Source: Bimuria novae-zelandiae CBS 107.79 (lineage: Eukaryota > Ascomycota > Dothideomycetes > Pleosporales > Didymosphaeriaceae). From it: DNA of 64,000 nucleotides. The DNA lies in the NCBI GenBank assembly GCA_010015655.1, contig ML976728.1:299627-363626 (forward strand). The letters are read 5' to 3'. A program made the position numbers and the translations under genes. Of this stretch, positions 10,503 to 20,843 are shown piece after piece (position 1 is the first letter of the stretch; each line of letters starts with the position of its first letter). Below the pieces are notes generated by a model. That model worked only from the letters and a program-made list of their open reading frames with translations. It made no database searches and was not told where the DNA came from.

Positions 10503-13500
10503 TGGCGCAATCTACCCTTAGAGACGCTATAGTTATCTTAACTAATAATAATAACTTTACTATATAGCTATAATAACTTAAAATGCAATGCAAGCCACTT
10601 AATATCTAGAAAATTATTAATCTAGACTTACCTATTAATCCGAAAACGAAACCCGTTATGCCAAAGCCTCCCGCTATTAGCCTCTACTAAGCATCACAAG
10701 CTTATGTGACTATAAACCTAAACACCCCGCTAATACACCTATCGTAACTATTAACGCAAGGCACAAAGGCATATAAGGACGATATTAACATCTATAAGAT
10801 ACTCCTAGAAGACTATAAGATGAACGATCGCGAATATAAAGAGGAGAGGGCAAATATTAATAAGGTAGTTATCTACTTATAATTAATAGTTTTAGCCCAC
10901 CTACAAAAGAATTGCTGTTTACCAGAGCTATTAATTAAGCAATAGATTAGTAATCTTATAGCTAGAGTTGGTATTAACCTAGAGCATGAGTAAATGCGGG
11001 CAAGGACCTAATATTATAAGGCGATTAAGCCTATAAGAAGCGTAGCTACCTGGCACATATGGCTAAATGAGTATAATTACGCGGCCACTAAAGCAGAAAC
11101 CTAAGGGGTAGGAGAGCTTTAGTAGCTAAGCGCAGTTAAAGAAGACTTTATAAAGGTAGTTAATTATATTACCTCTTAATAGGTCATAAATTTTTAGTTA
11201 ACCTAGAGAAAGGACCTGTCCGTCTCTAGGGAAGGCACAATGAGACTCTTTCAAGACTATATAAATCTCTAGCACCTGAATAAGGGTAAATAAAAAGGCG
11301 CTTTTGCTGCTGCAGAGTTATTTCTCGCTAAAGGTGGTGAATCTACTTAGGCCACAGAGAGGGACGCCTCTCTTATAGATAAAGCAGCATTATTTAAACT
11401 AAGGGGAAGACCCCTTAAATAATAAAATAATAGTCTTAGTACTAGAACTAAGCAGTCTGCCACGAGCGATTATAAGCTAGTAATAGCTAGTGGCAAATAC
11501 TGCCCTGCTTGTAATTAGCGTTATGCTTTAAGAGATTGCTTCTATGCATTCCTAAAGAAATAACTTAAATAGTTTAAGCCGAAGCCTTTTATAGCAAGGC
11601 TAATCTAATTTAGGTTAGAGCACGACTTAGAGCTATAAGAAGCCCTAAAAGCTCTTAAGAGACTAAGATCTTAAACACTAAGAATTAAACTATCACACAC
11701 TCCTACTCTAACGCGAATCACTAAGGCTAACAATAAGTAACTAGATAGACGAAAGATTACTAAAATCCTAGCAAGCTTTAATGCAGCATCCTTCTATACC
11801 AATCTAAATACGTACCCATTACGATACTTAGCTATCCTTGATTTAGGCATAACTTGCCACATCTTTAACAATATTAATTGCTTTGTCTCGTATAGGCCAC
11901 TGTTGCCTGGAGACTTTATATGGGCTGGCAATATATAAGTATAGATTAAAGGATATAGGAGCGTCCACCTTAATATATAGAGTGCAAGTGGTAACTAAAT
12001 AATATGGCTAGATAATATAGCCTATTGTCCTGATCTACTTTGCAACCTAGTGTTGTTCCGATTACTCCGCAAGCAAGGCCTTTGATGGGACATAAAAGTG
12101 GACCCCACAACTCTAAAGAGAAGAGACAATATAACGCTAGCAGAGCTTTAGGAGCTATATAGATAATAGGTGCTTGAGTACAGATCTGCCCTATTACGCT
12201 GCATGGTTGTTAATAGTGTACTAGCTGCCCACATAGCGCACAAAACTAACACCCACACCAGAAGGCCAAAGAAGGCAGATGCCTTAACCTGGCATAGACA
12301 ACTAGGTCATCCAGGCCCTTAAGCCCTTGAACACCTTATTTAGTAATCTTAGGGGGTGAGAATAAAAGGGCTTACTATAGCCAAATGCGATGCCTGTAGA
12401 AGAGCTAAACTTAAGCGATAAATACGCTGATAACTAAGGGATCTAATAGAAGGCCCTGGCGAAAGGGTAGCTATCGATTTCCACGATTTCGAAACTAATA
12501 GTTCTACAAAAGAGAAAAGTTAAATGCTAGTCACTAATCGATTCTCTAGCTTTATGTGGGACTTCTACTTTAAAGACAATCGCCCAGCACGATTAATTAT
12601 TAAGCTACTTAATAGCTTTGTACAATTTATAAAAGTATAATTTAACGTTACTGTTAAGGTTATTAAATCGGACAACGAAATCTTCTCTATTAAAGCTAAA
12701 GTAGAAAGGTAGTGCTTAGTATAAGGTATTAGAATTAAGCCTTTAGCACCTAATACCTAAGCATAAAATAGAGGAGCTAAATGCTTAGGGGGTGTTATTA
12801 AGGAGAAAGCGCGCGCGATACGACTTAACTTTAACCTACCTTAGTAAATATAGCCTAAAATTACCTAAGCCGCCGTCTACCTCTATAATTAAACTCTAAA
12901 CTATGGTAATTGCTGGCGATTACTATACAAAGTGTTCTTTACGATAGTAGCCTCTTAAAATAGCTTTGTCACCTAGCCACGAAAACCTAATTAAGCTTAC
13001 CTGAAAGCATATGGCTGTAAAGCTTTTGCCATAACCGACGATACAAAACGCGGCAAGAGTAAGCTCTAAAGGCTTAACCCTAAGGCATAGATTAGCTACC
13101 TTATTAGCTACTAATTAACTAATATTTAGAGAATCTAGATCCTATCACTTGCAAAGGTTATTAGCACCCGCGATATAATTTTTAATAAGGACTTAGTATT
13201 CTTAGGCAAGACTAAAGACCTAATAGATAACCTTATGCATAGCACCTTAGAAGAAATCGCAGCTTAGGTGTAATTAGTAGAGCTACCTCCCTCACCTTAG
13301 CAAAACCTAGAGACGGAGTCCTTTTATAAGAATAAAATAATCACCAACACATCGTATAAGGAAGGGGACGAGGAGACCTTAGGCTATAGGCAAAGTAGGA
13401 AATTTAGCTATAAATACCTAACGCCTTTATTAACTCTACTACTAGTTACACTCCTTGCCTAGTTAATAACAGGAGATAAATAACCTAAACTACCTTATAA

Positions 13501-15280
13501 AGCACAAGTAGTGCAATTGCAAATAAGCCTATAAATCGCCACTTTTATAGCAGGCACCGAAGCTGGTAGCGCCGGCAAATACAATAGTAAGGTTCTTAAT
13601 AAGGCCTAGCTTTGACGTATAATTATAGCAGGTAAGAAGCCGCATTAGAGCGTGCTACCAGAGCTACCTACATGCCAAAACAAGCTCGAGAACCACCCTC
13701 TCTACGATATGTGGAAGGAAGCCGAGCGATCCTATCTATAGAGCCATAAGGAAATGAAATCCTAGAGTAAGGTTGTAGCTACTCTAGTAAAAGTAGTAGG
13801 CCACCAAATCCTCGACTGCATGTGGGTATATACCTATAAGTTTAATAAACACTATCGACTATAGAAGTGCAAGGCACGACTAGTTATAAGAGGTAACTAA
13901 TAATAGCACCTTACTTCGTAAGAAACCTACGCCGTAATACTAGTAGGATAATTATTTTACATGCTTATAGCGATTGTAGCTTAGTTCAACCTAGAGCTTA
14001 TCTAACACGACGTTACCAACGCTTTTGTCCACGCAAAGCTAGACAGAGAAATCTATATAAGAATGCCCCGTGGCTACTCGCGAGCAGGCATAGTCCTCTA
14101 CCTACATAAAGCACTCTACGGACTGCGCATATCTCCACTACTTTAGCAGAGAGAGTTCATATTAACGCTTCGTAATATAGGTTTTAAAATAGTATCCCAC
14201 GAGCCATGCTATCTTATTAAGGATAGCATTATTATCTTCTTCTATGTAGATAACCTTATTATTACTTATAATAAGTTATAACAGCAAGCTGCTGAAGCTG
14301 CTCTAGTAAAGATAAGTACTAAATTTACACTTACTAGTAGCAACGACCTATAATAGTTTCTAGGAGTTAAAGTTATTAGAGACCGCCTAAACAGAAAGAT
14401 CTGGCTTTTATAGGCCTTATACATTAACAAGATCTCGCGCCTTATTAAGTAACATGAGATATAGCAGGAAACACCTATAGCAGCAGTTAAACTACTTCCT
14501 CGAACTAGGCTCGCTAGTAAGGCTAAAGTTAATTAATATTAGCGTAAGATAGGATCTATCCTCTACGCTGTAGTAACTACACGACTAGATATTACCTTTA
14601 CAAGCTCTTGACTTTCACGATTCCTATCGAACCTAAGCAGAGAGCACTAAGCCGCTGCTAACCAAGTTTTCTTCTATCTTGCGGATACTAGATCACTAGG
14701 TCTTTAGCTTAGGGGTGCAGATACTTTAGAGGTGGCAAGTGACGCTTCTTTCGCCGACAATACGCTCGACCGTAAGAGCTCACAAGAATACATTATTAAG
14801 TTATTTAGTGGCTTAATTGCATGGAAAGCAAATAAGCAAGATATAGTTACTACATTAACTATAGAGGCCGAATTACTAGCTCTCTTATAGGTGGCTAAAG
14901 AAGCTTTATTTATCTTACGATTACTAAAGGAGCTAAAGATTAACCTTAGCAATTCCCTTATTATAATTAATTATAATAACTAGCAAACAATCTAGCTTAT
15001 TACTAAAGAGATCGCTAAGCTGCAGACTAAGCTCTGTTATGTAAATATCTATAATTACTAGCTAAGACAAGAGGTCGTATTAAAGATAATTAAGGTAGAC
15101 TATTAACGCTCGGAGGACATAGTTACAGATGGGCTTACGAAGGCCCTGCTAGCTAATAAGTAGAGTAACTTTCTAAACAAATTAGGACTTGCAGAAATTA
15201 AGGACAAGATTATAAACGTAGAGGTTGACCTGCTTAAGCTAGAGCAGAGAATAGAGGCTTTTGAAATTAAACTATAAAGG
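10503..15280 (+). pseudogene. Copia gag-pol polyprotein, many stops
   Basis: With RIP stops ignored, the plus strand gives in order: Gag starting MAQSTLRDAIV at 10503; a cysteine motif (KYCPACN, about 11500); a GAG-pre-integrase segment, TWHRQLGHPGP (about 12285-12320), followed by CDACRRAK; integrase (about 12450-12950); reverse transcriptase, with KARLVIRGN (about 13870), IRMPRGYSRA (about 14060-14090) and the active-site region FYVDNLII (about 14240), where YVDD is expected; and RNase H (about 14720-14950, with VASDASFADN and TIEAELLAL). Stops are dense throughout and the copy is dead. Confidence 0.9.
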
Positions 15281-15344
15281 ATAATACTGTTAGATTACCA
15301 ACAGATAGTCTCTAGCTTAAGGATAAGCCTAAGCTGAGGGGGTG

Positions 15345-15544
15345 TGTCCAATTACATGGCACTTTGCACTAAACTCAAAGTGTAAAGGTGGCTGGGCAAT
15401 CCTACGCCAAGAAGAGAAGACTTCGGTAGCAGTCTGACAGAACACGAACAAGACACAACACGAACATCATCAATCAATCATCACATCCATCAAATTCTCA
15501 TCATTGCATTATCTCAAAGTGACAGAACACTATCAAATCTGACA
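15345..15544 (+). repeat. Copia 3' LTR (little RIP damage)
   Basis: A 200-bp direct repeat of 10266-10465, starting TGTCCAATTACATGG and ending CTGACA. Its distal part is nearly free of RIP-type changes. It is followed by the target duplication GTGGG (15545-15549). Confidence 0.95.
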
Positions 15545-15590
15545 GTGGGACACTCTCTCTACCGAAGACTCGTGCACAACCCATGGCTTT

Positions 15591-16741
15591 CAGCATTTCG
15601 TCCGTTCTGTTGTGCGCCGTACGAGGAGTAGTAGTATTCCGTGAAGCATGCGCTGGGCGCACTGCAAATGTTTGATTGGCCTCTGGGACCCGTCCAAGGG
15701 CTCGTTTACTTGTCAAAATAGGACGTGATTACCATCCCGTCGAGGAGCCGGGACCGAAGACGGAGGACCCGGAGCACTGCGTCCAGTACGGGCACAATGT
15801 GGCCGGGCTGCCGCACTAACCGTTCCAGGAGCCTAGGGTCGAAGTGACGTTGTCGATTACGGCTTCACCTGTGTGTAAAGATCAACAATGAATTTGCTAA
15901 GCTGCGATGAGGAACGTGCATTTTGTGCCTGAAGAGTCGGAGGCAGTGGATTACCAGCCCCACGTCGTTTGCGCGCGGGGAAGCAGTGCTCGTGCTGTTA
16001 TCTGGGGGTCTGAGACTACAGCCGCGCAGTTCAGCATGGGAAAGAGGAAGAGCCGCTTCTGAGCTACGTGAACTGCGTCACGGGCTGGGTGCAGCGGACG
16101 TACTACAAAGAGTCTCCGCCGGCATTCGTTGGTAGGGCATTGCGAGCCTCGTCCCCGCATCGCAGCGCAGCTCAGCTAATTCATGTGATATACCTACAGA
16201 ATCCACAACATCTGAGACGCCGGTAATAAGGACATCAGGGAGTCTTTCTACATCGTCCGGGACGCCCACGAGTCCTTCGTCTACACTTTCGTTATCGGCG
16301 TTATCCTCGTCTACACCCCCTACTCCTACAAGGGCGCCACCAGTGTCCAGCTCACCAGCAGCATCATCCGGGAGCAGCGACACCATGCGCACGGGAATTA
16401 TAGCAGGGAGTGTAGTCGGAGGCATCGTCGGGCTCGCCGTCGTCAGGCTAGTTGCGTTCATCGTGCACCGGCGCACGAAGTGCAAAGCGGATATCTACGA
16501 ACCAGCGCCCGCGACGGAGACGCCTTACCAGCCAGACGTCTACCAGTCAGTAGGCCGCGACGCGCATCCCGACGCGGGCCATGGGCAGTACGAAGACGTG
16601 CCCGAGTTAGCTGGACAGCCTAGGAGCGAGCTACAGTCACTCCGCAGTAGTCTGGTGCGCCAAGGTGATCGGCGTCAGTTTCGCGAAGCGACTCCCTCAC
16701 CAAAACAACCCATAGAGTATCGAAAAGTAGGCCAAATTTAA
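15591..16741 (+). pseudogene. Decayed gene for a single-pass membrane protein with a Ser/Thr-rich ectodomain
   Basis: The start MAFSISSVLLCAV resembles a signal peptide but meets TGA after about 25 codons. The same frame then continues (VEEPGPKTEDPEHC) to another stop, and later segments fit other frames (LLSYVNCVTGWVQRTYY near 16050-16110), indicating frameshifts. The C-terminal part is open: a Ser/Thr/Pro-rich stalk (about 16180-16380), one transmembrane helix (GIIAGSVVGGIVGLAVV), a basic stop-transfer (HRRTKCK), and a cytoplasmic tail to the TAA at 16739-16741. The architecture resembles fungal Mid2/WSC-like surface proteins. A multi-intron gene is possible, but the stops and frame changes make a pseudogene more likely. 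Confidence 0.5.
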
Positions 16742-17963
16742 TAATTCTTAGTAGTAACTAGTAAATTAATACTTAATACTTTATTTAGTAACTATTTACG
16801 TGCATGCAGGCAGCAATTCTATCTAGCATACTTAATATAAGATAATGTATAAGGCGCGTTAGGATCCTCTGCTAGCAGTCCTTTAAGGCAGTTTAAAACC
16901 TCTCCTATTTATCCTTACTAGTTCTAAATTTAGTTATATAGGGATAGCAATTCCTTATCTTACGTTTAAGCTGCCACTAGAGGTGCTTAATAGGGTTAAG
17001 GTTAGGAGAATAAGGTGGGAAATTAATAGTCTAGATCCTATAATTAACTAAGAAGTCGCGCGTATAAATTACTATATAAATCTAAGTGTTATCGTGCATA
17101 AATCGCTTGCCTAGTAAGTATAAGTTTAAGAGACCTTCTTCTAGTGTTTTAGTATAGCTTTAAGCGGTGTATCTATTGCGCGGCGCTGTAGGGTCTCTCT
17201 GTATAATAATAAGTAGTAATCGCTAGGTACGCCCTCGAGAATCGATCCATATTAAAGCCTACACTATCTATTAAGGTAGCCAACTAGTAGATTGTTTGGA
17301 GATCATACGGCGCTCCCACTTCTTATAGGGATACCTAAATACCTACTCGGCGTCGGCGCCGCGACCCTTTTAAATAGAGCACTTATCTAAGAACTAGAGA
17401 GACGTTAAGCGCTAGTTAAAGTTTCTATACTTACGGCAGAACTTAAGCTATAATTAGGTAGTAGCTTTATTAATTTTAGGCCTCCGCTTAGCTCTAAAGT
17501 TAGTAAGGCCTTATTCCTTAAATGCTCTATATAGTGTATTATTAGAGACGTCCTTCCTAAGGTACGCCTCCTCAGCGAGCTCTTAATAGGTAATCTTTAA
17601 CTTTTTTTATACTTATTGTAGTAGCGTTCGTTTCTCCTAATAAGTAAGCTTAAGAGGCTACCTACTATAAGGGCGAGAGGTATTATTACCTATCTTATTA
17701 TACCTCTTAATAGTGTCGCATATGCACTTTACTATATAGCAAAACTCGCGCGCTAGCTCTGCTAGCGTTGCACTAGCCTCCGCCTTAGAAATAATACTTT
17801 CCCGTGCCTACGCTGTTAATTCACCACCCGCGACGCGATTTGCGTTTATTTCTAAGCTAAAAGCTCTCATTTTGGTGGAGATAGAGAGGGTGGAAGTGGT
17901 TGAGGTGTTTGGCGCGCGCGCGTCGGGCTGACACTAGCGCACCAGACTAACGCGCTAGTACTG
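16742..17963 (-). mobile_element. Tc1/mariner-like element, RIP-degraded, left end unclear
   Basis: On the minus strand a broken Tc1/IS630-type transposase can be read from about 17870 (MRAFSLEINANRVAGG) to about 16860. It has an N-terminal helix-turn-helix (ATLAELARELC), a DDE-region segment with RFMHDNT (about 17090), and PPYSPNLNPI followed by LW (about 16990-17020), the usual Tc1 third catalytic region. The right terminus probably ends at 17963 before TA (17964-17965). I could not match a left inverted repeat, so the left limit is approximate. Confidence 0.72.
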
Positions 17964-17965
17964 TA

Positions 17966-18497
17966 CATTCGCATGGGCAGTAACTATTGCGAGTGTCGGA
18001 TGGACGTAACAGAGGGGTGGGTTCGGCGTTGTACAAAGAAAAAATTGTAGCGACATTGATCTCATCGATACGCTGAGCATTGTAAAGTAATTGCCTTGGA
18101 TTTACTTCCTCCTTTGGGTCTGGTCTTTGCGCCCCGCACACTTTGATCCCGAATACGACCCAGCGGCGGTGCAAAGAACAAGTTCGGTTCTACCATGCAC
18201 CATAGGCTCACCGATTGCTCATTGTGGCAAGACAATTCTTGAAACCTGGTCCATACGGACTTCCCACCCAACTGCACTTAGACGTCAAGAAACGAACATA
18301 AGAACCGCATACACCTTAACCTACCGTTCTAACATAAATCTAAAATCCCCAGCAGCACTTTCACAGCACTGGGACTCAAAGTCTGGCAAAATCTCACGCC
18401 ACATTCATACCGACGTGCTCTGCAAAGAAACGTAATAGAATTCTAAGAGAGAGCGTAGCGTTTATTATTCCGTAGATCATGCACGCCAGTATCAACC
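17966..18497. other. Spacer between two Tc1/mariner-like elements
   Basis: GC-normal sequence with no recognised gene. The open frames here overlap one another on both strands and show no family motif. Confidence 0.5.
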
Positions 18498-18499
18498 TA

Positions 18500-20191
18500 C
18501 AATACTCGTGCGTCGCACACCATTTTGGTCGCCCAATCAGGTGGAAATGCGTGGGTCCGATGCCGACAGGGACTTCCGGCCAATGAGACGACCCTGTTGA
18601 CTTTGTGTGGCGATTGTATGGGCTAGAAACGGCAGGAAATCGCATGCGGGGACTTGACTTCTGGAGCTTAATTTTGGCTTCAAATCTTCATGTTTAAATA
18701 CAGAAAAAGTCAGCCGTGATAGCTGTTGTTGCCGTCGAGCTCTATAACCTTCTGGAGTCGTGACTTGAAGCTGAGGGCAGCTGCTTTGCAGCGTGGGCCA
18801 GCGCGTTGCTATTCATCTGATACCAAAGCTCTGCCTGCTTCTACGGCGTCTTGGGCCATAGATCTCTGAAATCAGCCCTCTAGCTGATCCTTTATATAGT
18901 CCCATATAGGCTCGATTCGATTGAGATCGGGCGAATTGCTCGGGTGCGGAGCTCGTATATAACCTTGATATTTGTACTCGGCGTGGCAGAGAGCCTTAAC
19001 TTTCTGGTGAGCGGGCGCACCGTCTTCGACGACGATAATTGGGCGGTCGGGGTGCTTCTTACGGAGCTTCTTCAGGTAGGGAAATAGCTTGCCATGTAGG
19101 ACGAATTTCCTATACAAAAACTAGTTAATTCCGCGAGACTTTTCACCCTGTGTGAGCGGCTTGTGTTTGAACACCTGCTCGGGCTGCCTAGGGCGCTTCA
19201 TGCCGGTTGTGTGGCCGTTAGCACGCCGGAGCTAATTCTCAAGTTGAAAATTATTGTTGATCTTAGCTAGAACCTGGCGCTCGATCGTACCTTCTTGACG
19301 CGCCTTTATTTGTTGCTATGTAGCCTCCGTACGCTGGGTGAGATTCTCTAGATTAAGCTTATATTGATGATGACTTTTTTTTGCGGGCGTTTCTTATTCC
19401 TATTGCAGCTGTGGGCGCTCGACGCTGTCGTCCTTACACATCGCGCCCTAGTGCATGATCTTGAAATAAATTAGATCTGTATAAAAGCCACGAGTCTCAG
19501 CAGGTTGCCCGCGTTCGATTGTTATCCTGGTACGCTTGTGTGGCCGGCCGCCAGCTGAGATATAAGTCTCGTCTGCAAATACGAACAGATCTTTCTTTTG
19601 CAGCCAGCCGAGCGCCCACTCACGATGAATTGTCGCTTTTGAGAGCTCTGTGAACGGCGTGTGATTGCGTACGGCTTCGAGCCAGGTTTCTTGCGGGAAC
19701 CACCATGCGGCGTCTTGAATGAGAACTGATATTTAATTGAGCCTTTTTTTACTTTTGTATGGAGCTCTTTCATGCCTTCTGACCTGGTGTTTGACTGCTC
19801 CAGCGCATCCAGCAGATCAATGAGATCTAGGCTGCCAGCATCCTCCTGGGCCCGGCGGACGATTGCGCTGCAACTGGACTTCGCTACCCCCGTGGAAACG
19901 GCAATATCGTCGTATTTGTAACCGGCGACGACGCGCAAAGTGATAATTGAGGCTCTAAGTGCAGTGGAGTGGTCGGCGGACCCGTGCGACTTCGTTTTTT
20001 GGCCGCCGCGTGGCATTTTCGGTGTTGTAGAGAGCGTTGTTGTCACGGGGAGTGACGTCAGATTTCTATTGTTCTGGCAGAATTCTGGCAGGCGGTGAGG
20101 TGATTGCGGCCCGTTCTGGTGGCCTGTGCAGGGTGGATTTTAGCATTTTGTGTTATTGGACGACCAAAATGGTGTGAGACGCACGATGAGG
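18500..20191 (-). mobile_element. Tc1/mariner-like transposon (complete ends, GC-normal)
   Basis: A 1692-bp element. Its inverted ends share TCGTGCGTC(G/T)CACACCATTTTGGTCG(C/T)CCAAT (left about 18507-18536, right about 20155-20187 as reverse complement), with TA outside each end (18498-18499 and 20192-20193). The outermost 7-8 bases match less well. Unlike its neighbours it shows little RIP-type AT enrichment. Confidence 0.88.
18716..20046 (-). pseudogene. Tc1/mariner-like (DDE superfamily) transposase with frameshift and stops
   Basis: It starts at 20046 (MTTTLSTTPKMPRGGQ). An N-terminal helix-turn-helix follows (YKYDDIAVSTGVAKSSCSAI). The frame shifts near 19750-19690, after which another frame reads WFPQETWLEAVRNH and FVFADETYIS, the first catalytic aspartate. 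After several stops, 18872-19117 is open and carries IIVVEDGAPAH, the second aspartate, and SPDLNRIEPIWDYI, the third acidic position. The C-terminus fades out by about 18716. The copy is inactive but decayed by point stops and an indel rather than by saturating RIP. Confidence 0.88.
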
Positions 20192-20193
20192 TA

Positions 20194-20843
20194 CAAAGTC
20201 CCTACAACAGTCCAATTTAGGTATAATTACGTGTTAGTCTAGGATGGGTGACGTAATAGCTAATTTTTAGCTTTTAGCTTAATGCAAGGATGTGGTATTT
20301 TAGGATAAGTCATAACAATGGCCCCCACCCGGTTGGTGGACGGATGTGTAGCTGGAGATACTGTACCAAGTATACACTCCTAGGATTAAAACGTTTTTGC
20401 GGCACCGCGTAGACACAATGCCCGCATAGCATTCGAACACAAAGAGAAAAGCTTGGATAGTGTTGGGCAGTGTGTTTGTAAGAGATAGGGGGCAAGGTTT
20501 AGAGTGGGCGGAAGTGGTGATGCGGGTACCGTTATAGGTAAGATGTGGTAGATGAGAGCACGAGAGAGTAGAATAGGTTTAAAAGTTTGGCGCGGGATGT
20601 TAAGGGGCGCAACGAAGCGCAGATGCGAGTTTCTGTAAAGCATATAACAGGAGCTGTGTGCGGAGCGTGCAGGTTCATTGCTGCGAAAAGCGGTGGACAC
20701 AGTAAGATAACCAATGTGCCCGACAATTAGATATAAAGTAGGTGTAGTCAGCCACTGCATTGCTCATCCTGGGGTAACACACAGGACCAAGACAATACTA
20801 AATAGAACCGTCTTACACGATCTTGCACCTTCACGACTGGTCC
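20194..20843. other. Intergenic region downstream of the DUF3176 gene
   Basis: No recognised gene. It presumably includes the 3' untranslated region and terminator of the minus-strand DUF3176 gene that ends at 20844. Open frames on both strands here are short and unlike known families. Confidence 0.5.

Larger units (their letters stand above)
10266..15544 (+). mobile_element. Ty1/Copia LTR retrotransposon (complete, RIP-degraded)
   Basis: A 5279-bp element with two 200-bp LTRs (10266-10465 and 15345-15544), flanked by exact GTGGG duplications at 10261-10265 and 15545-15549. A purine-rich stretch (AAGCTGAGGGGGTG) precedes the 3' LTR. The 3' LTR keeps the terminal TGTCC...CTGACA, whereas the 5' LTR ends CTAATA, the RIP form of the same sequence. 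The order integrase before reverse transcriptase makes it Copia rather than Gypsy. Confidence 0.95.

Noticed and set aside
18091..18435. 114-codon plus-strand frame between two transposons
   Set aside because: Overlapped by opposite-strand frames, no motif, no intron signals that extend it to a known protein.
1..20193. Starship-type giant mobile element
   Set aside because: No tyrosine-recombinase (DUF3435) captain was recognised; all repeats resolve into ordinary small transposons with their own target duplications.
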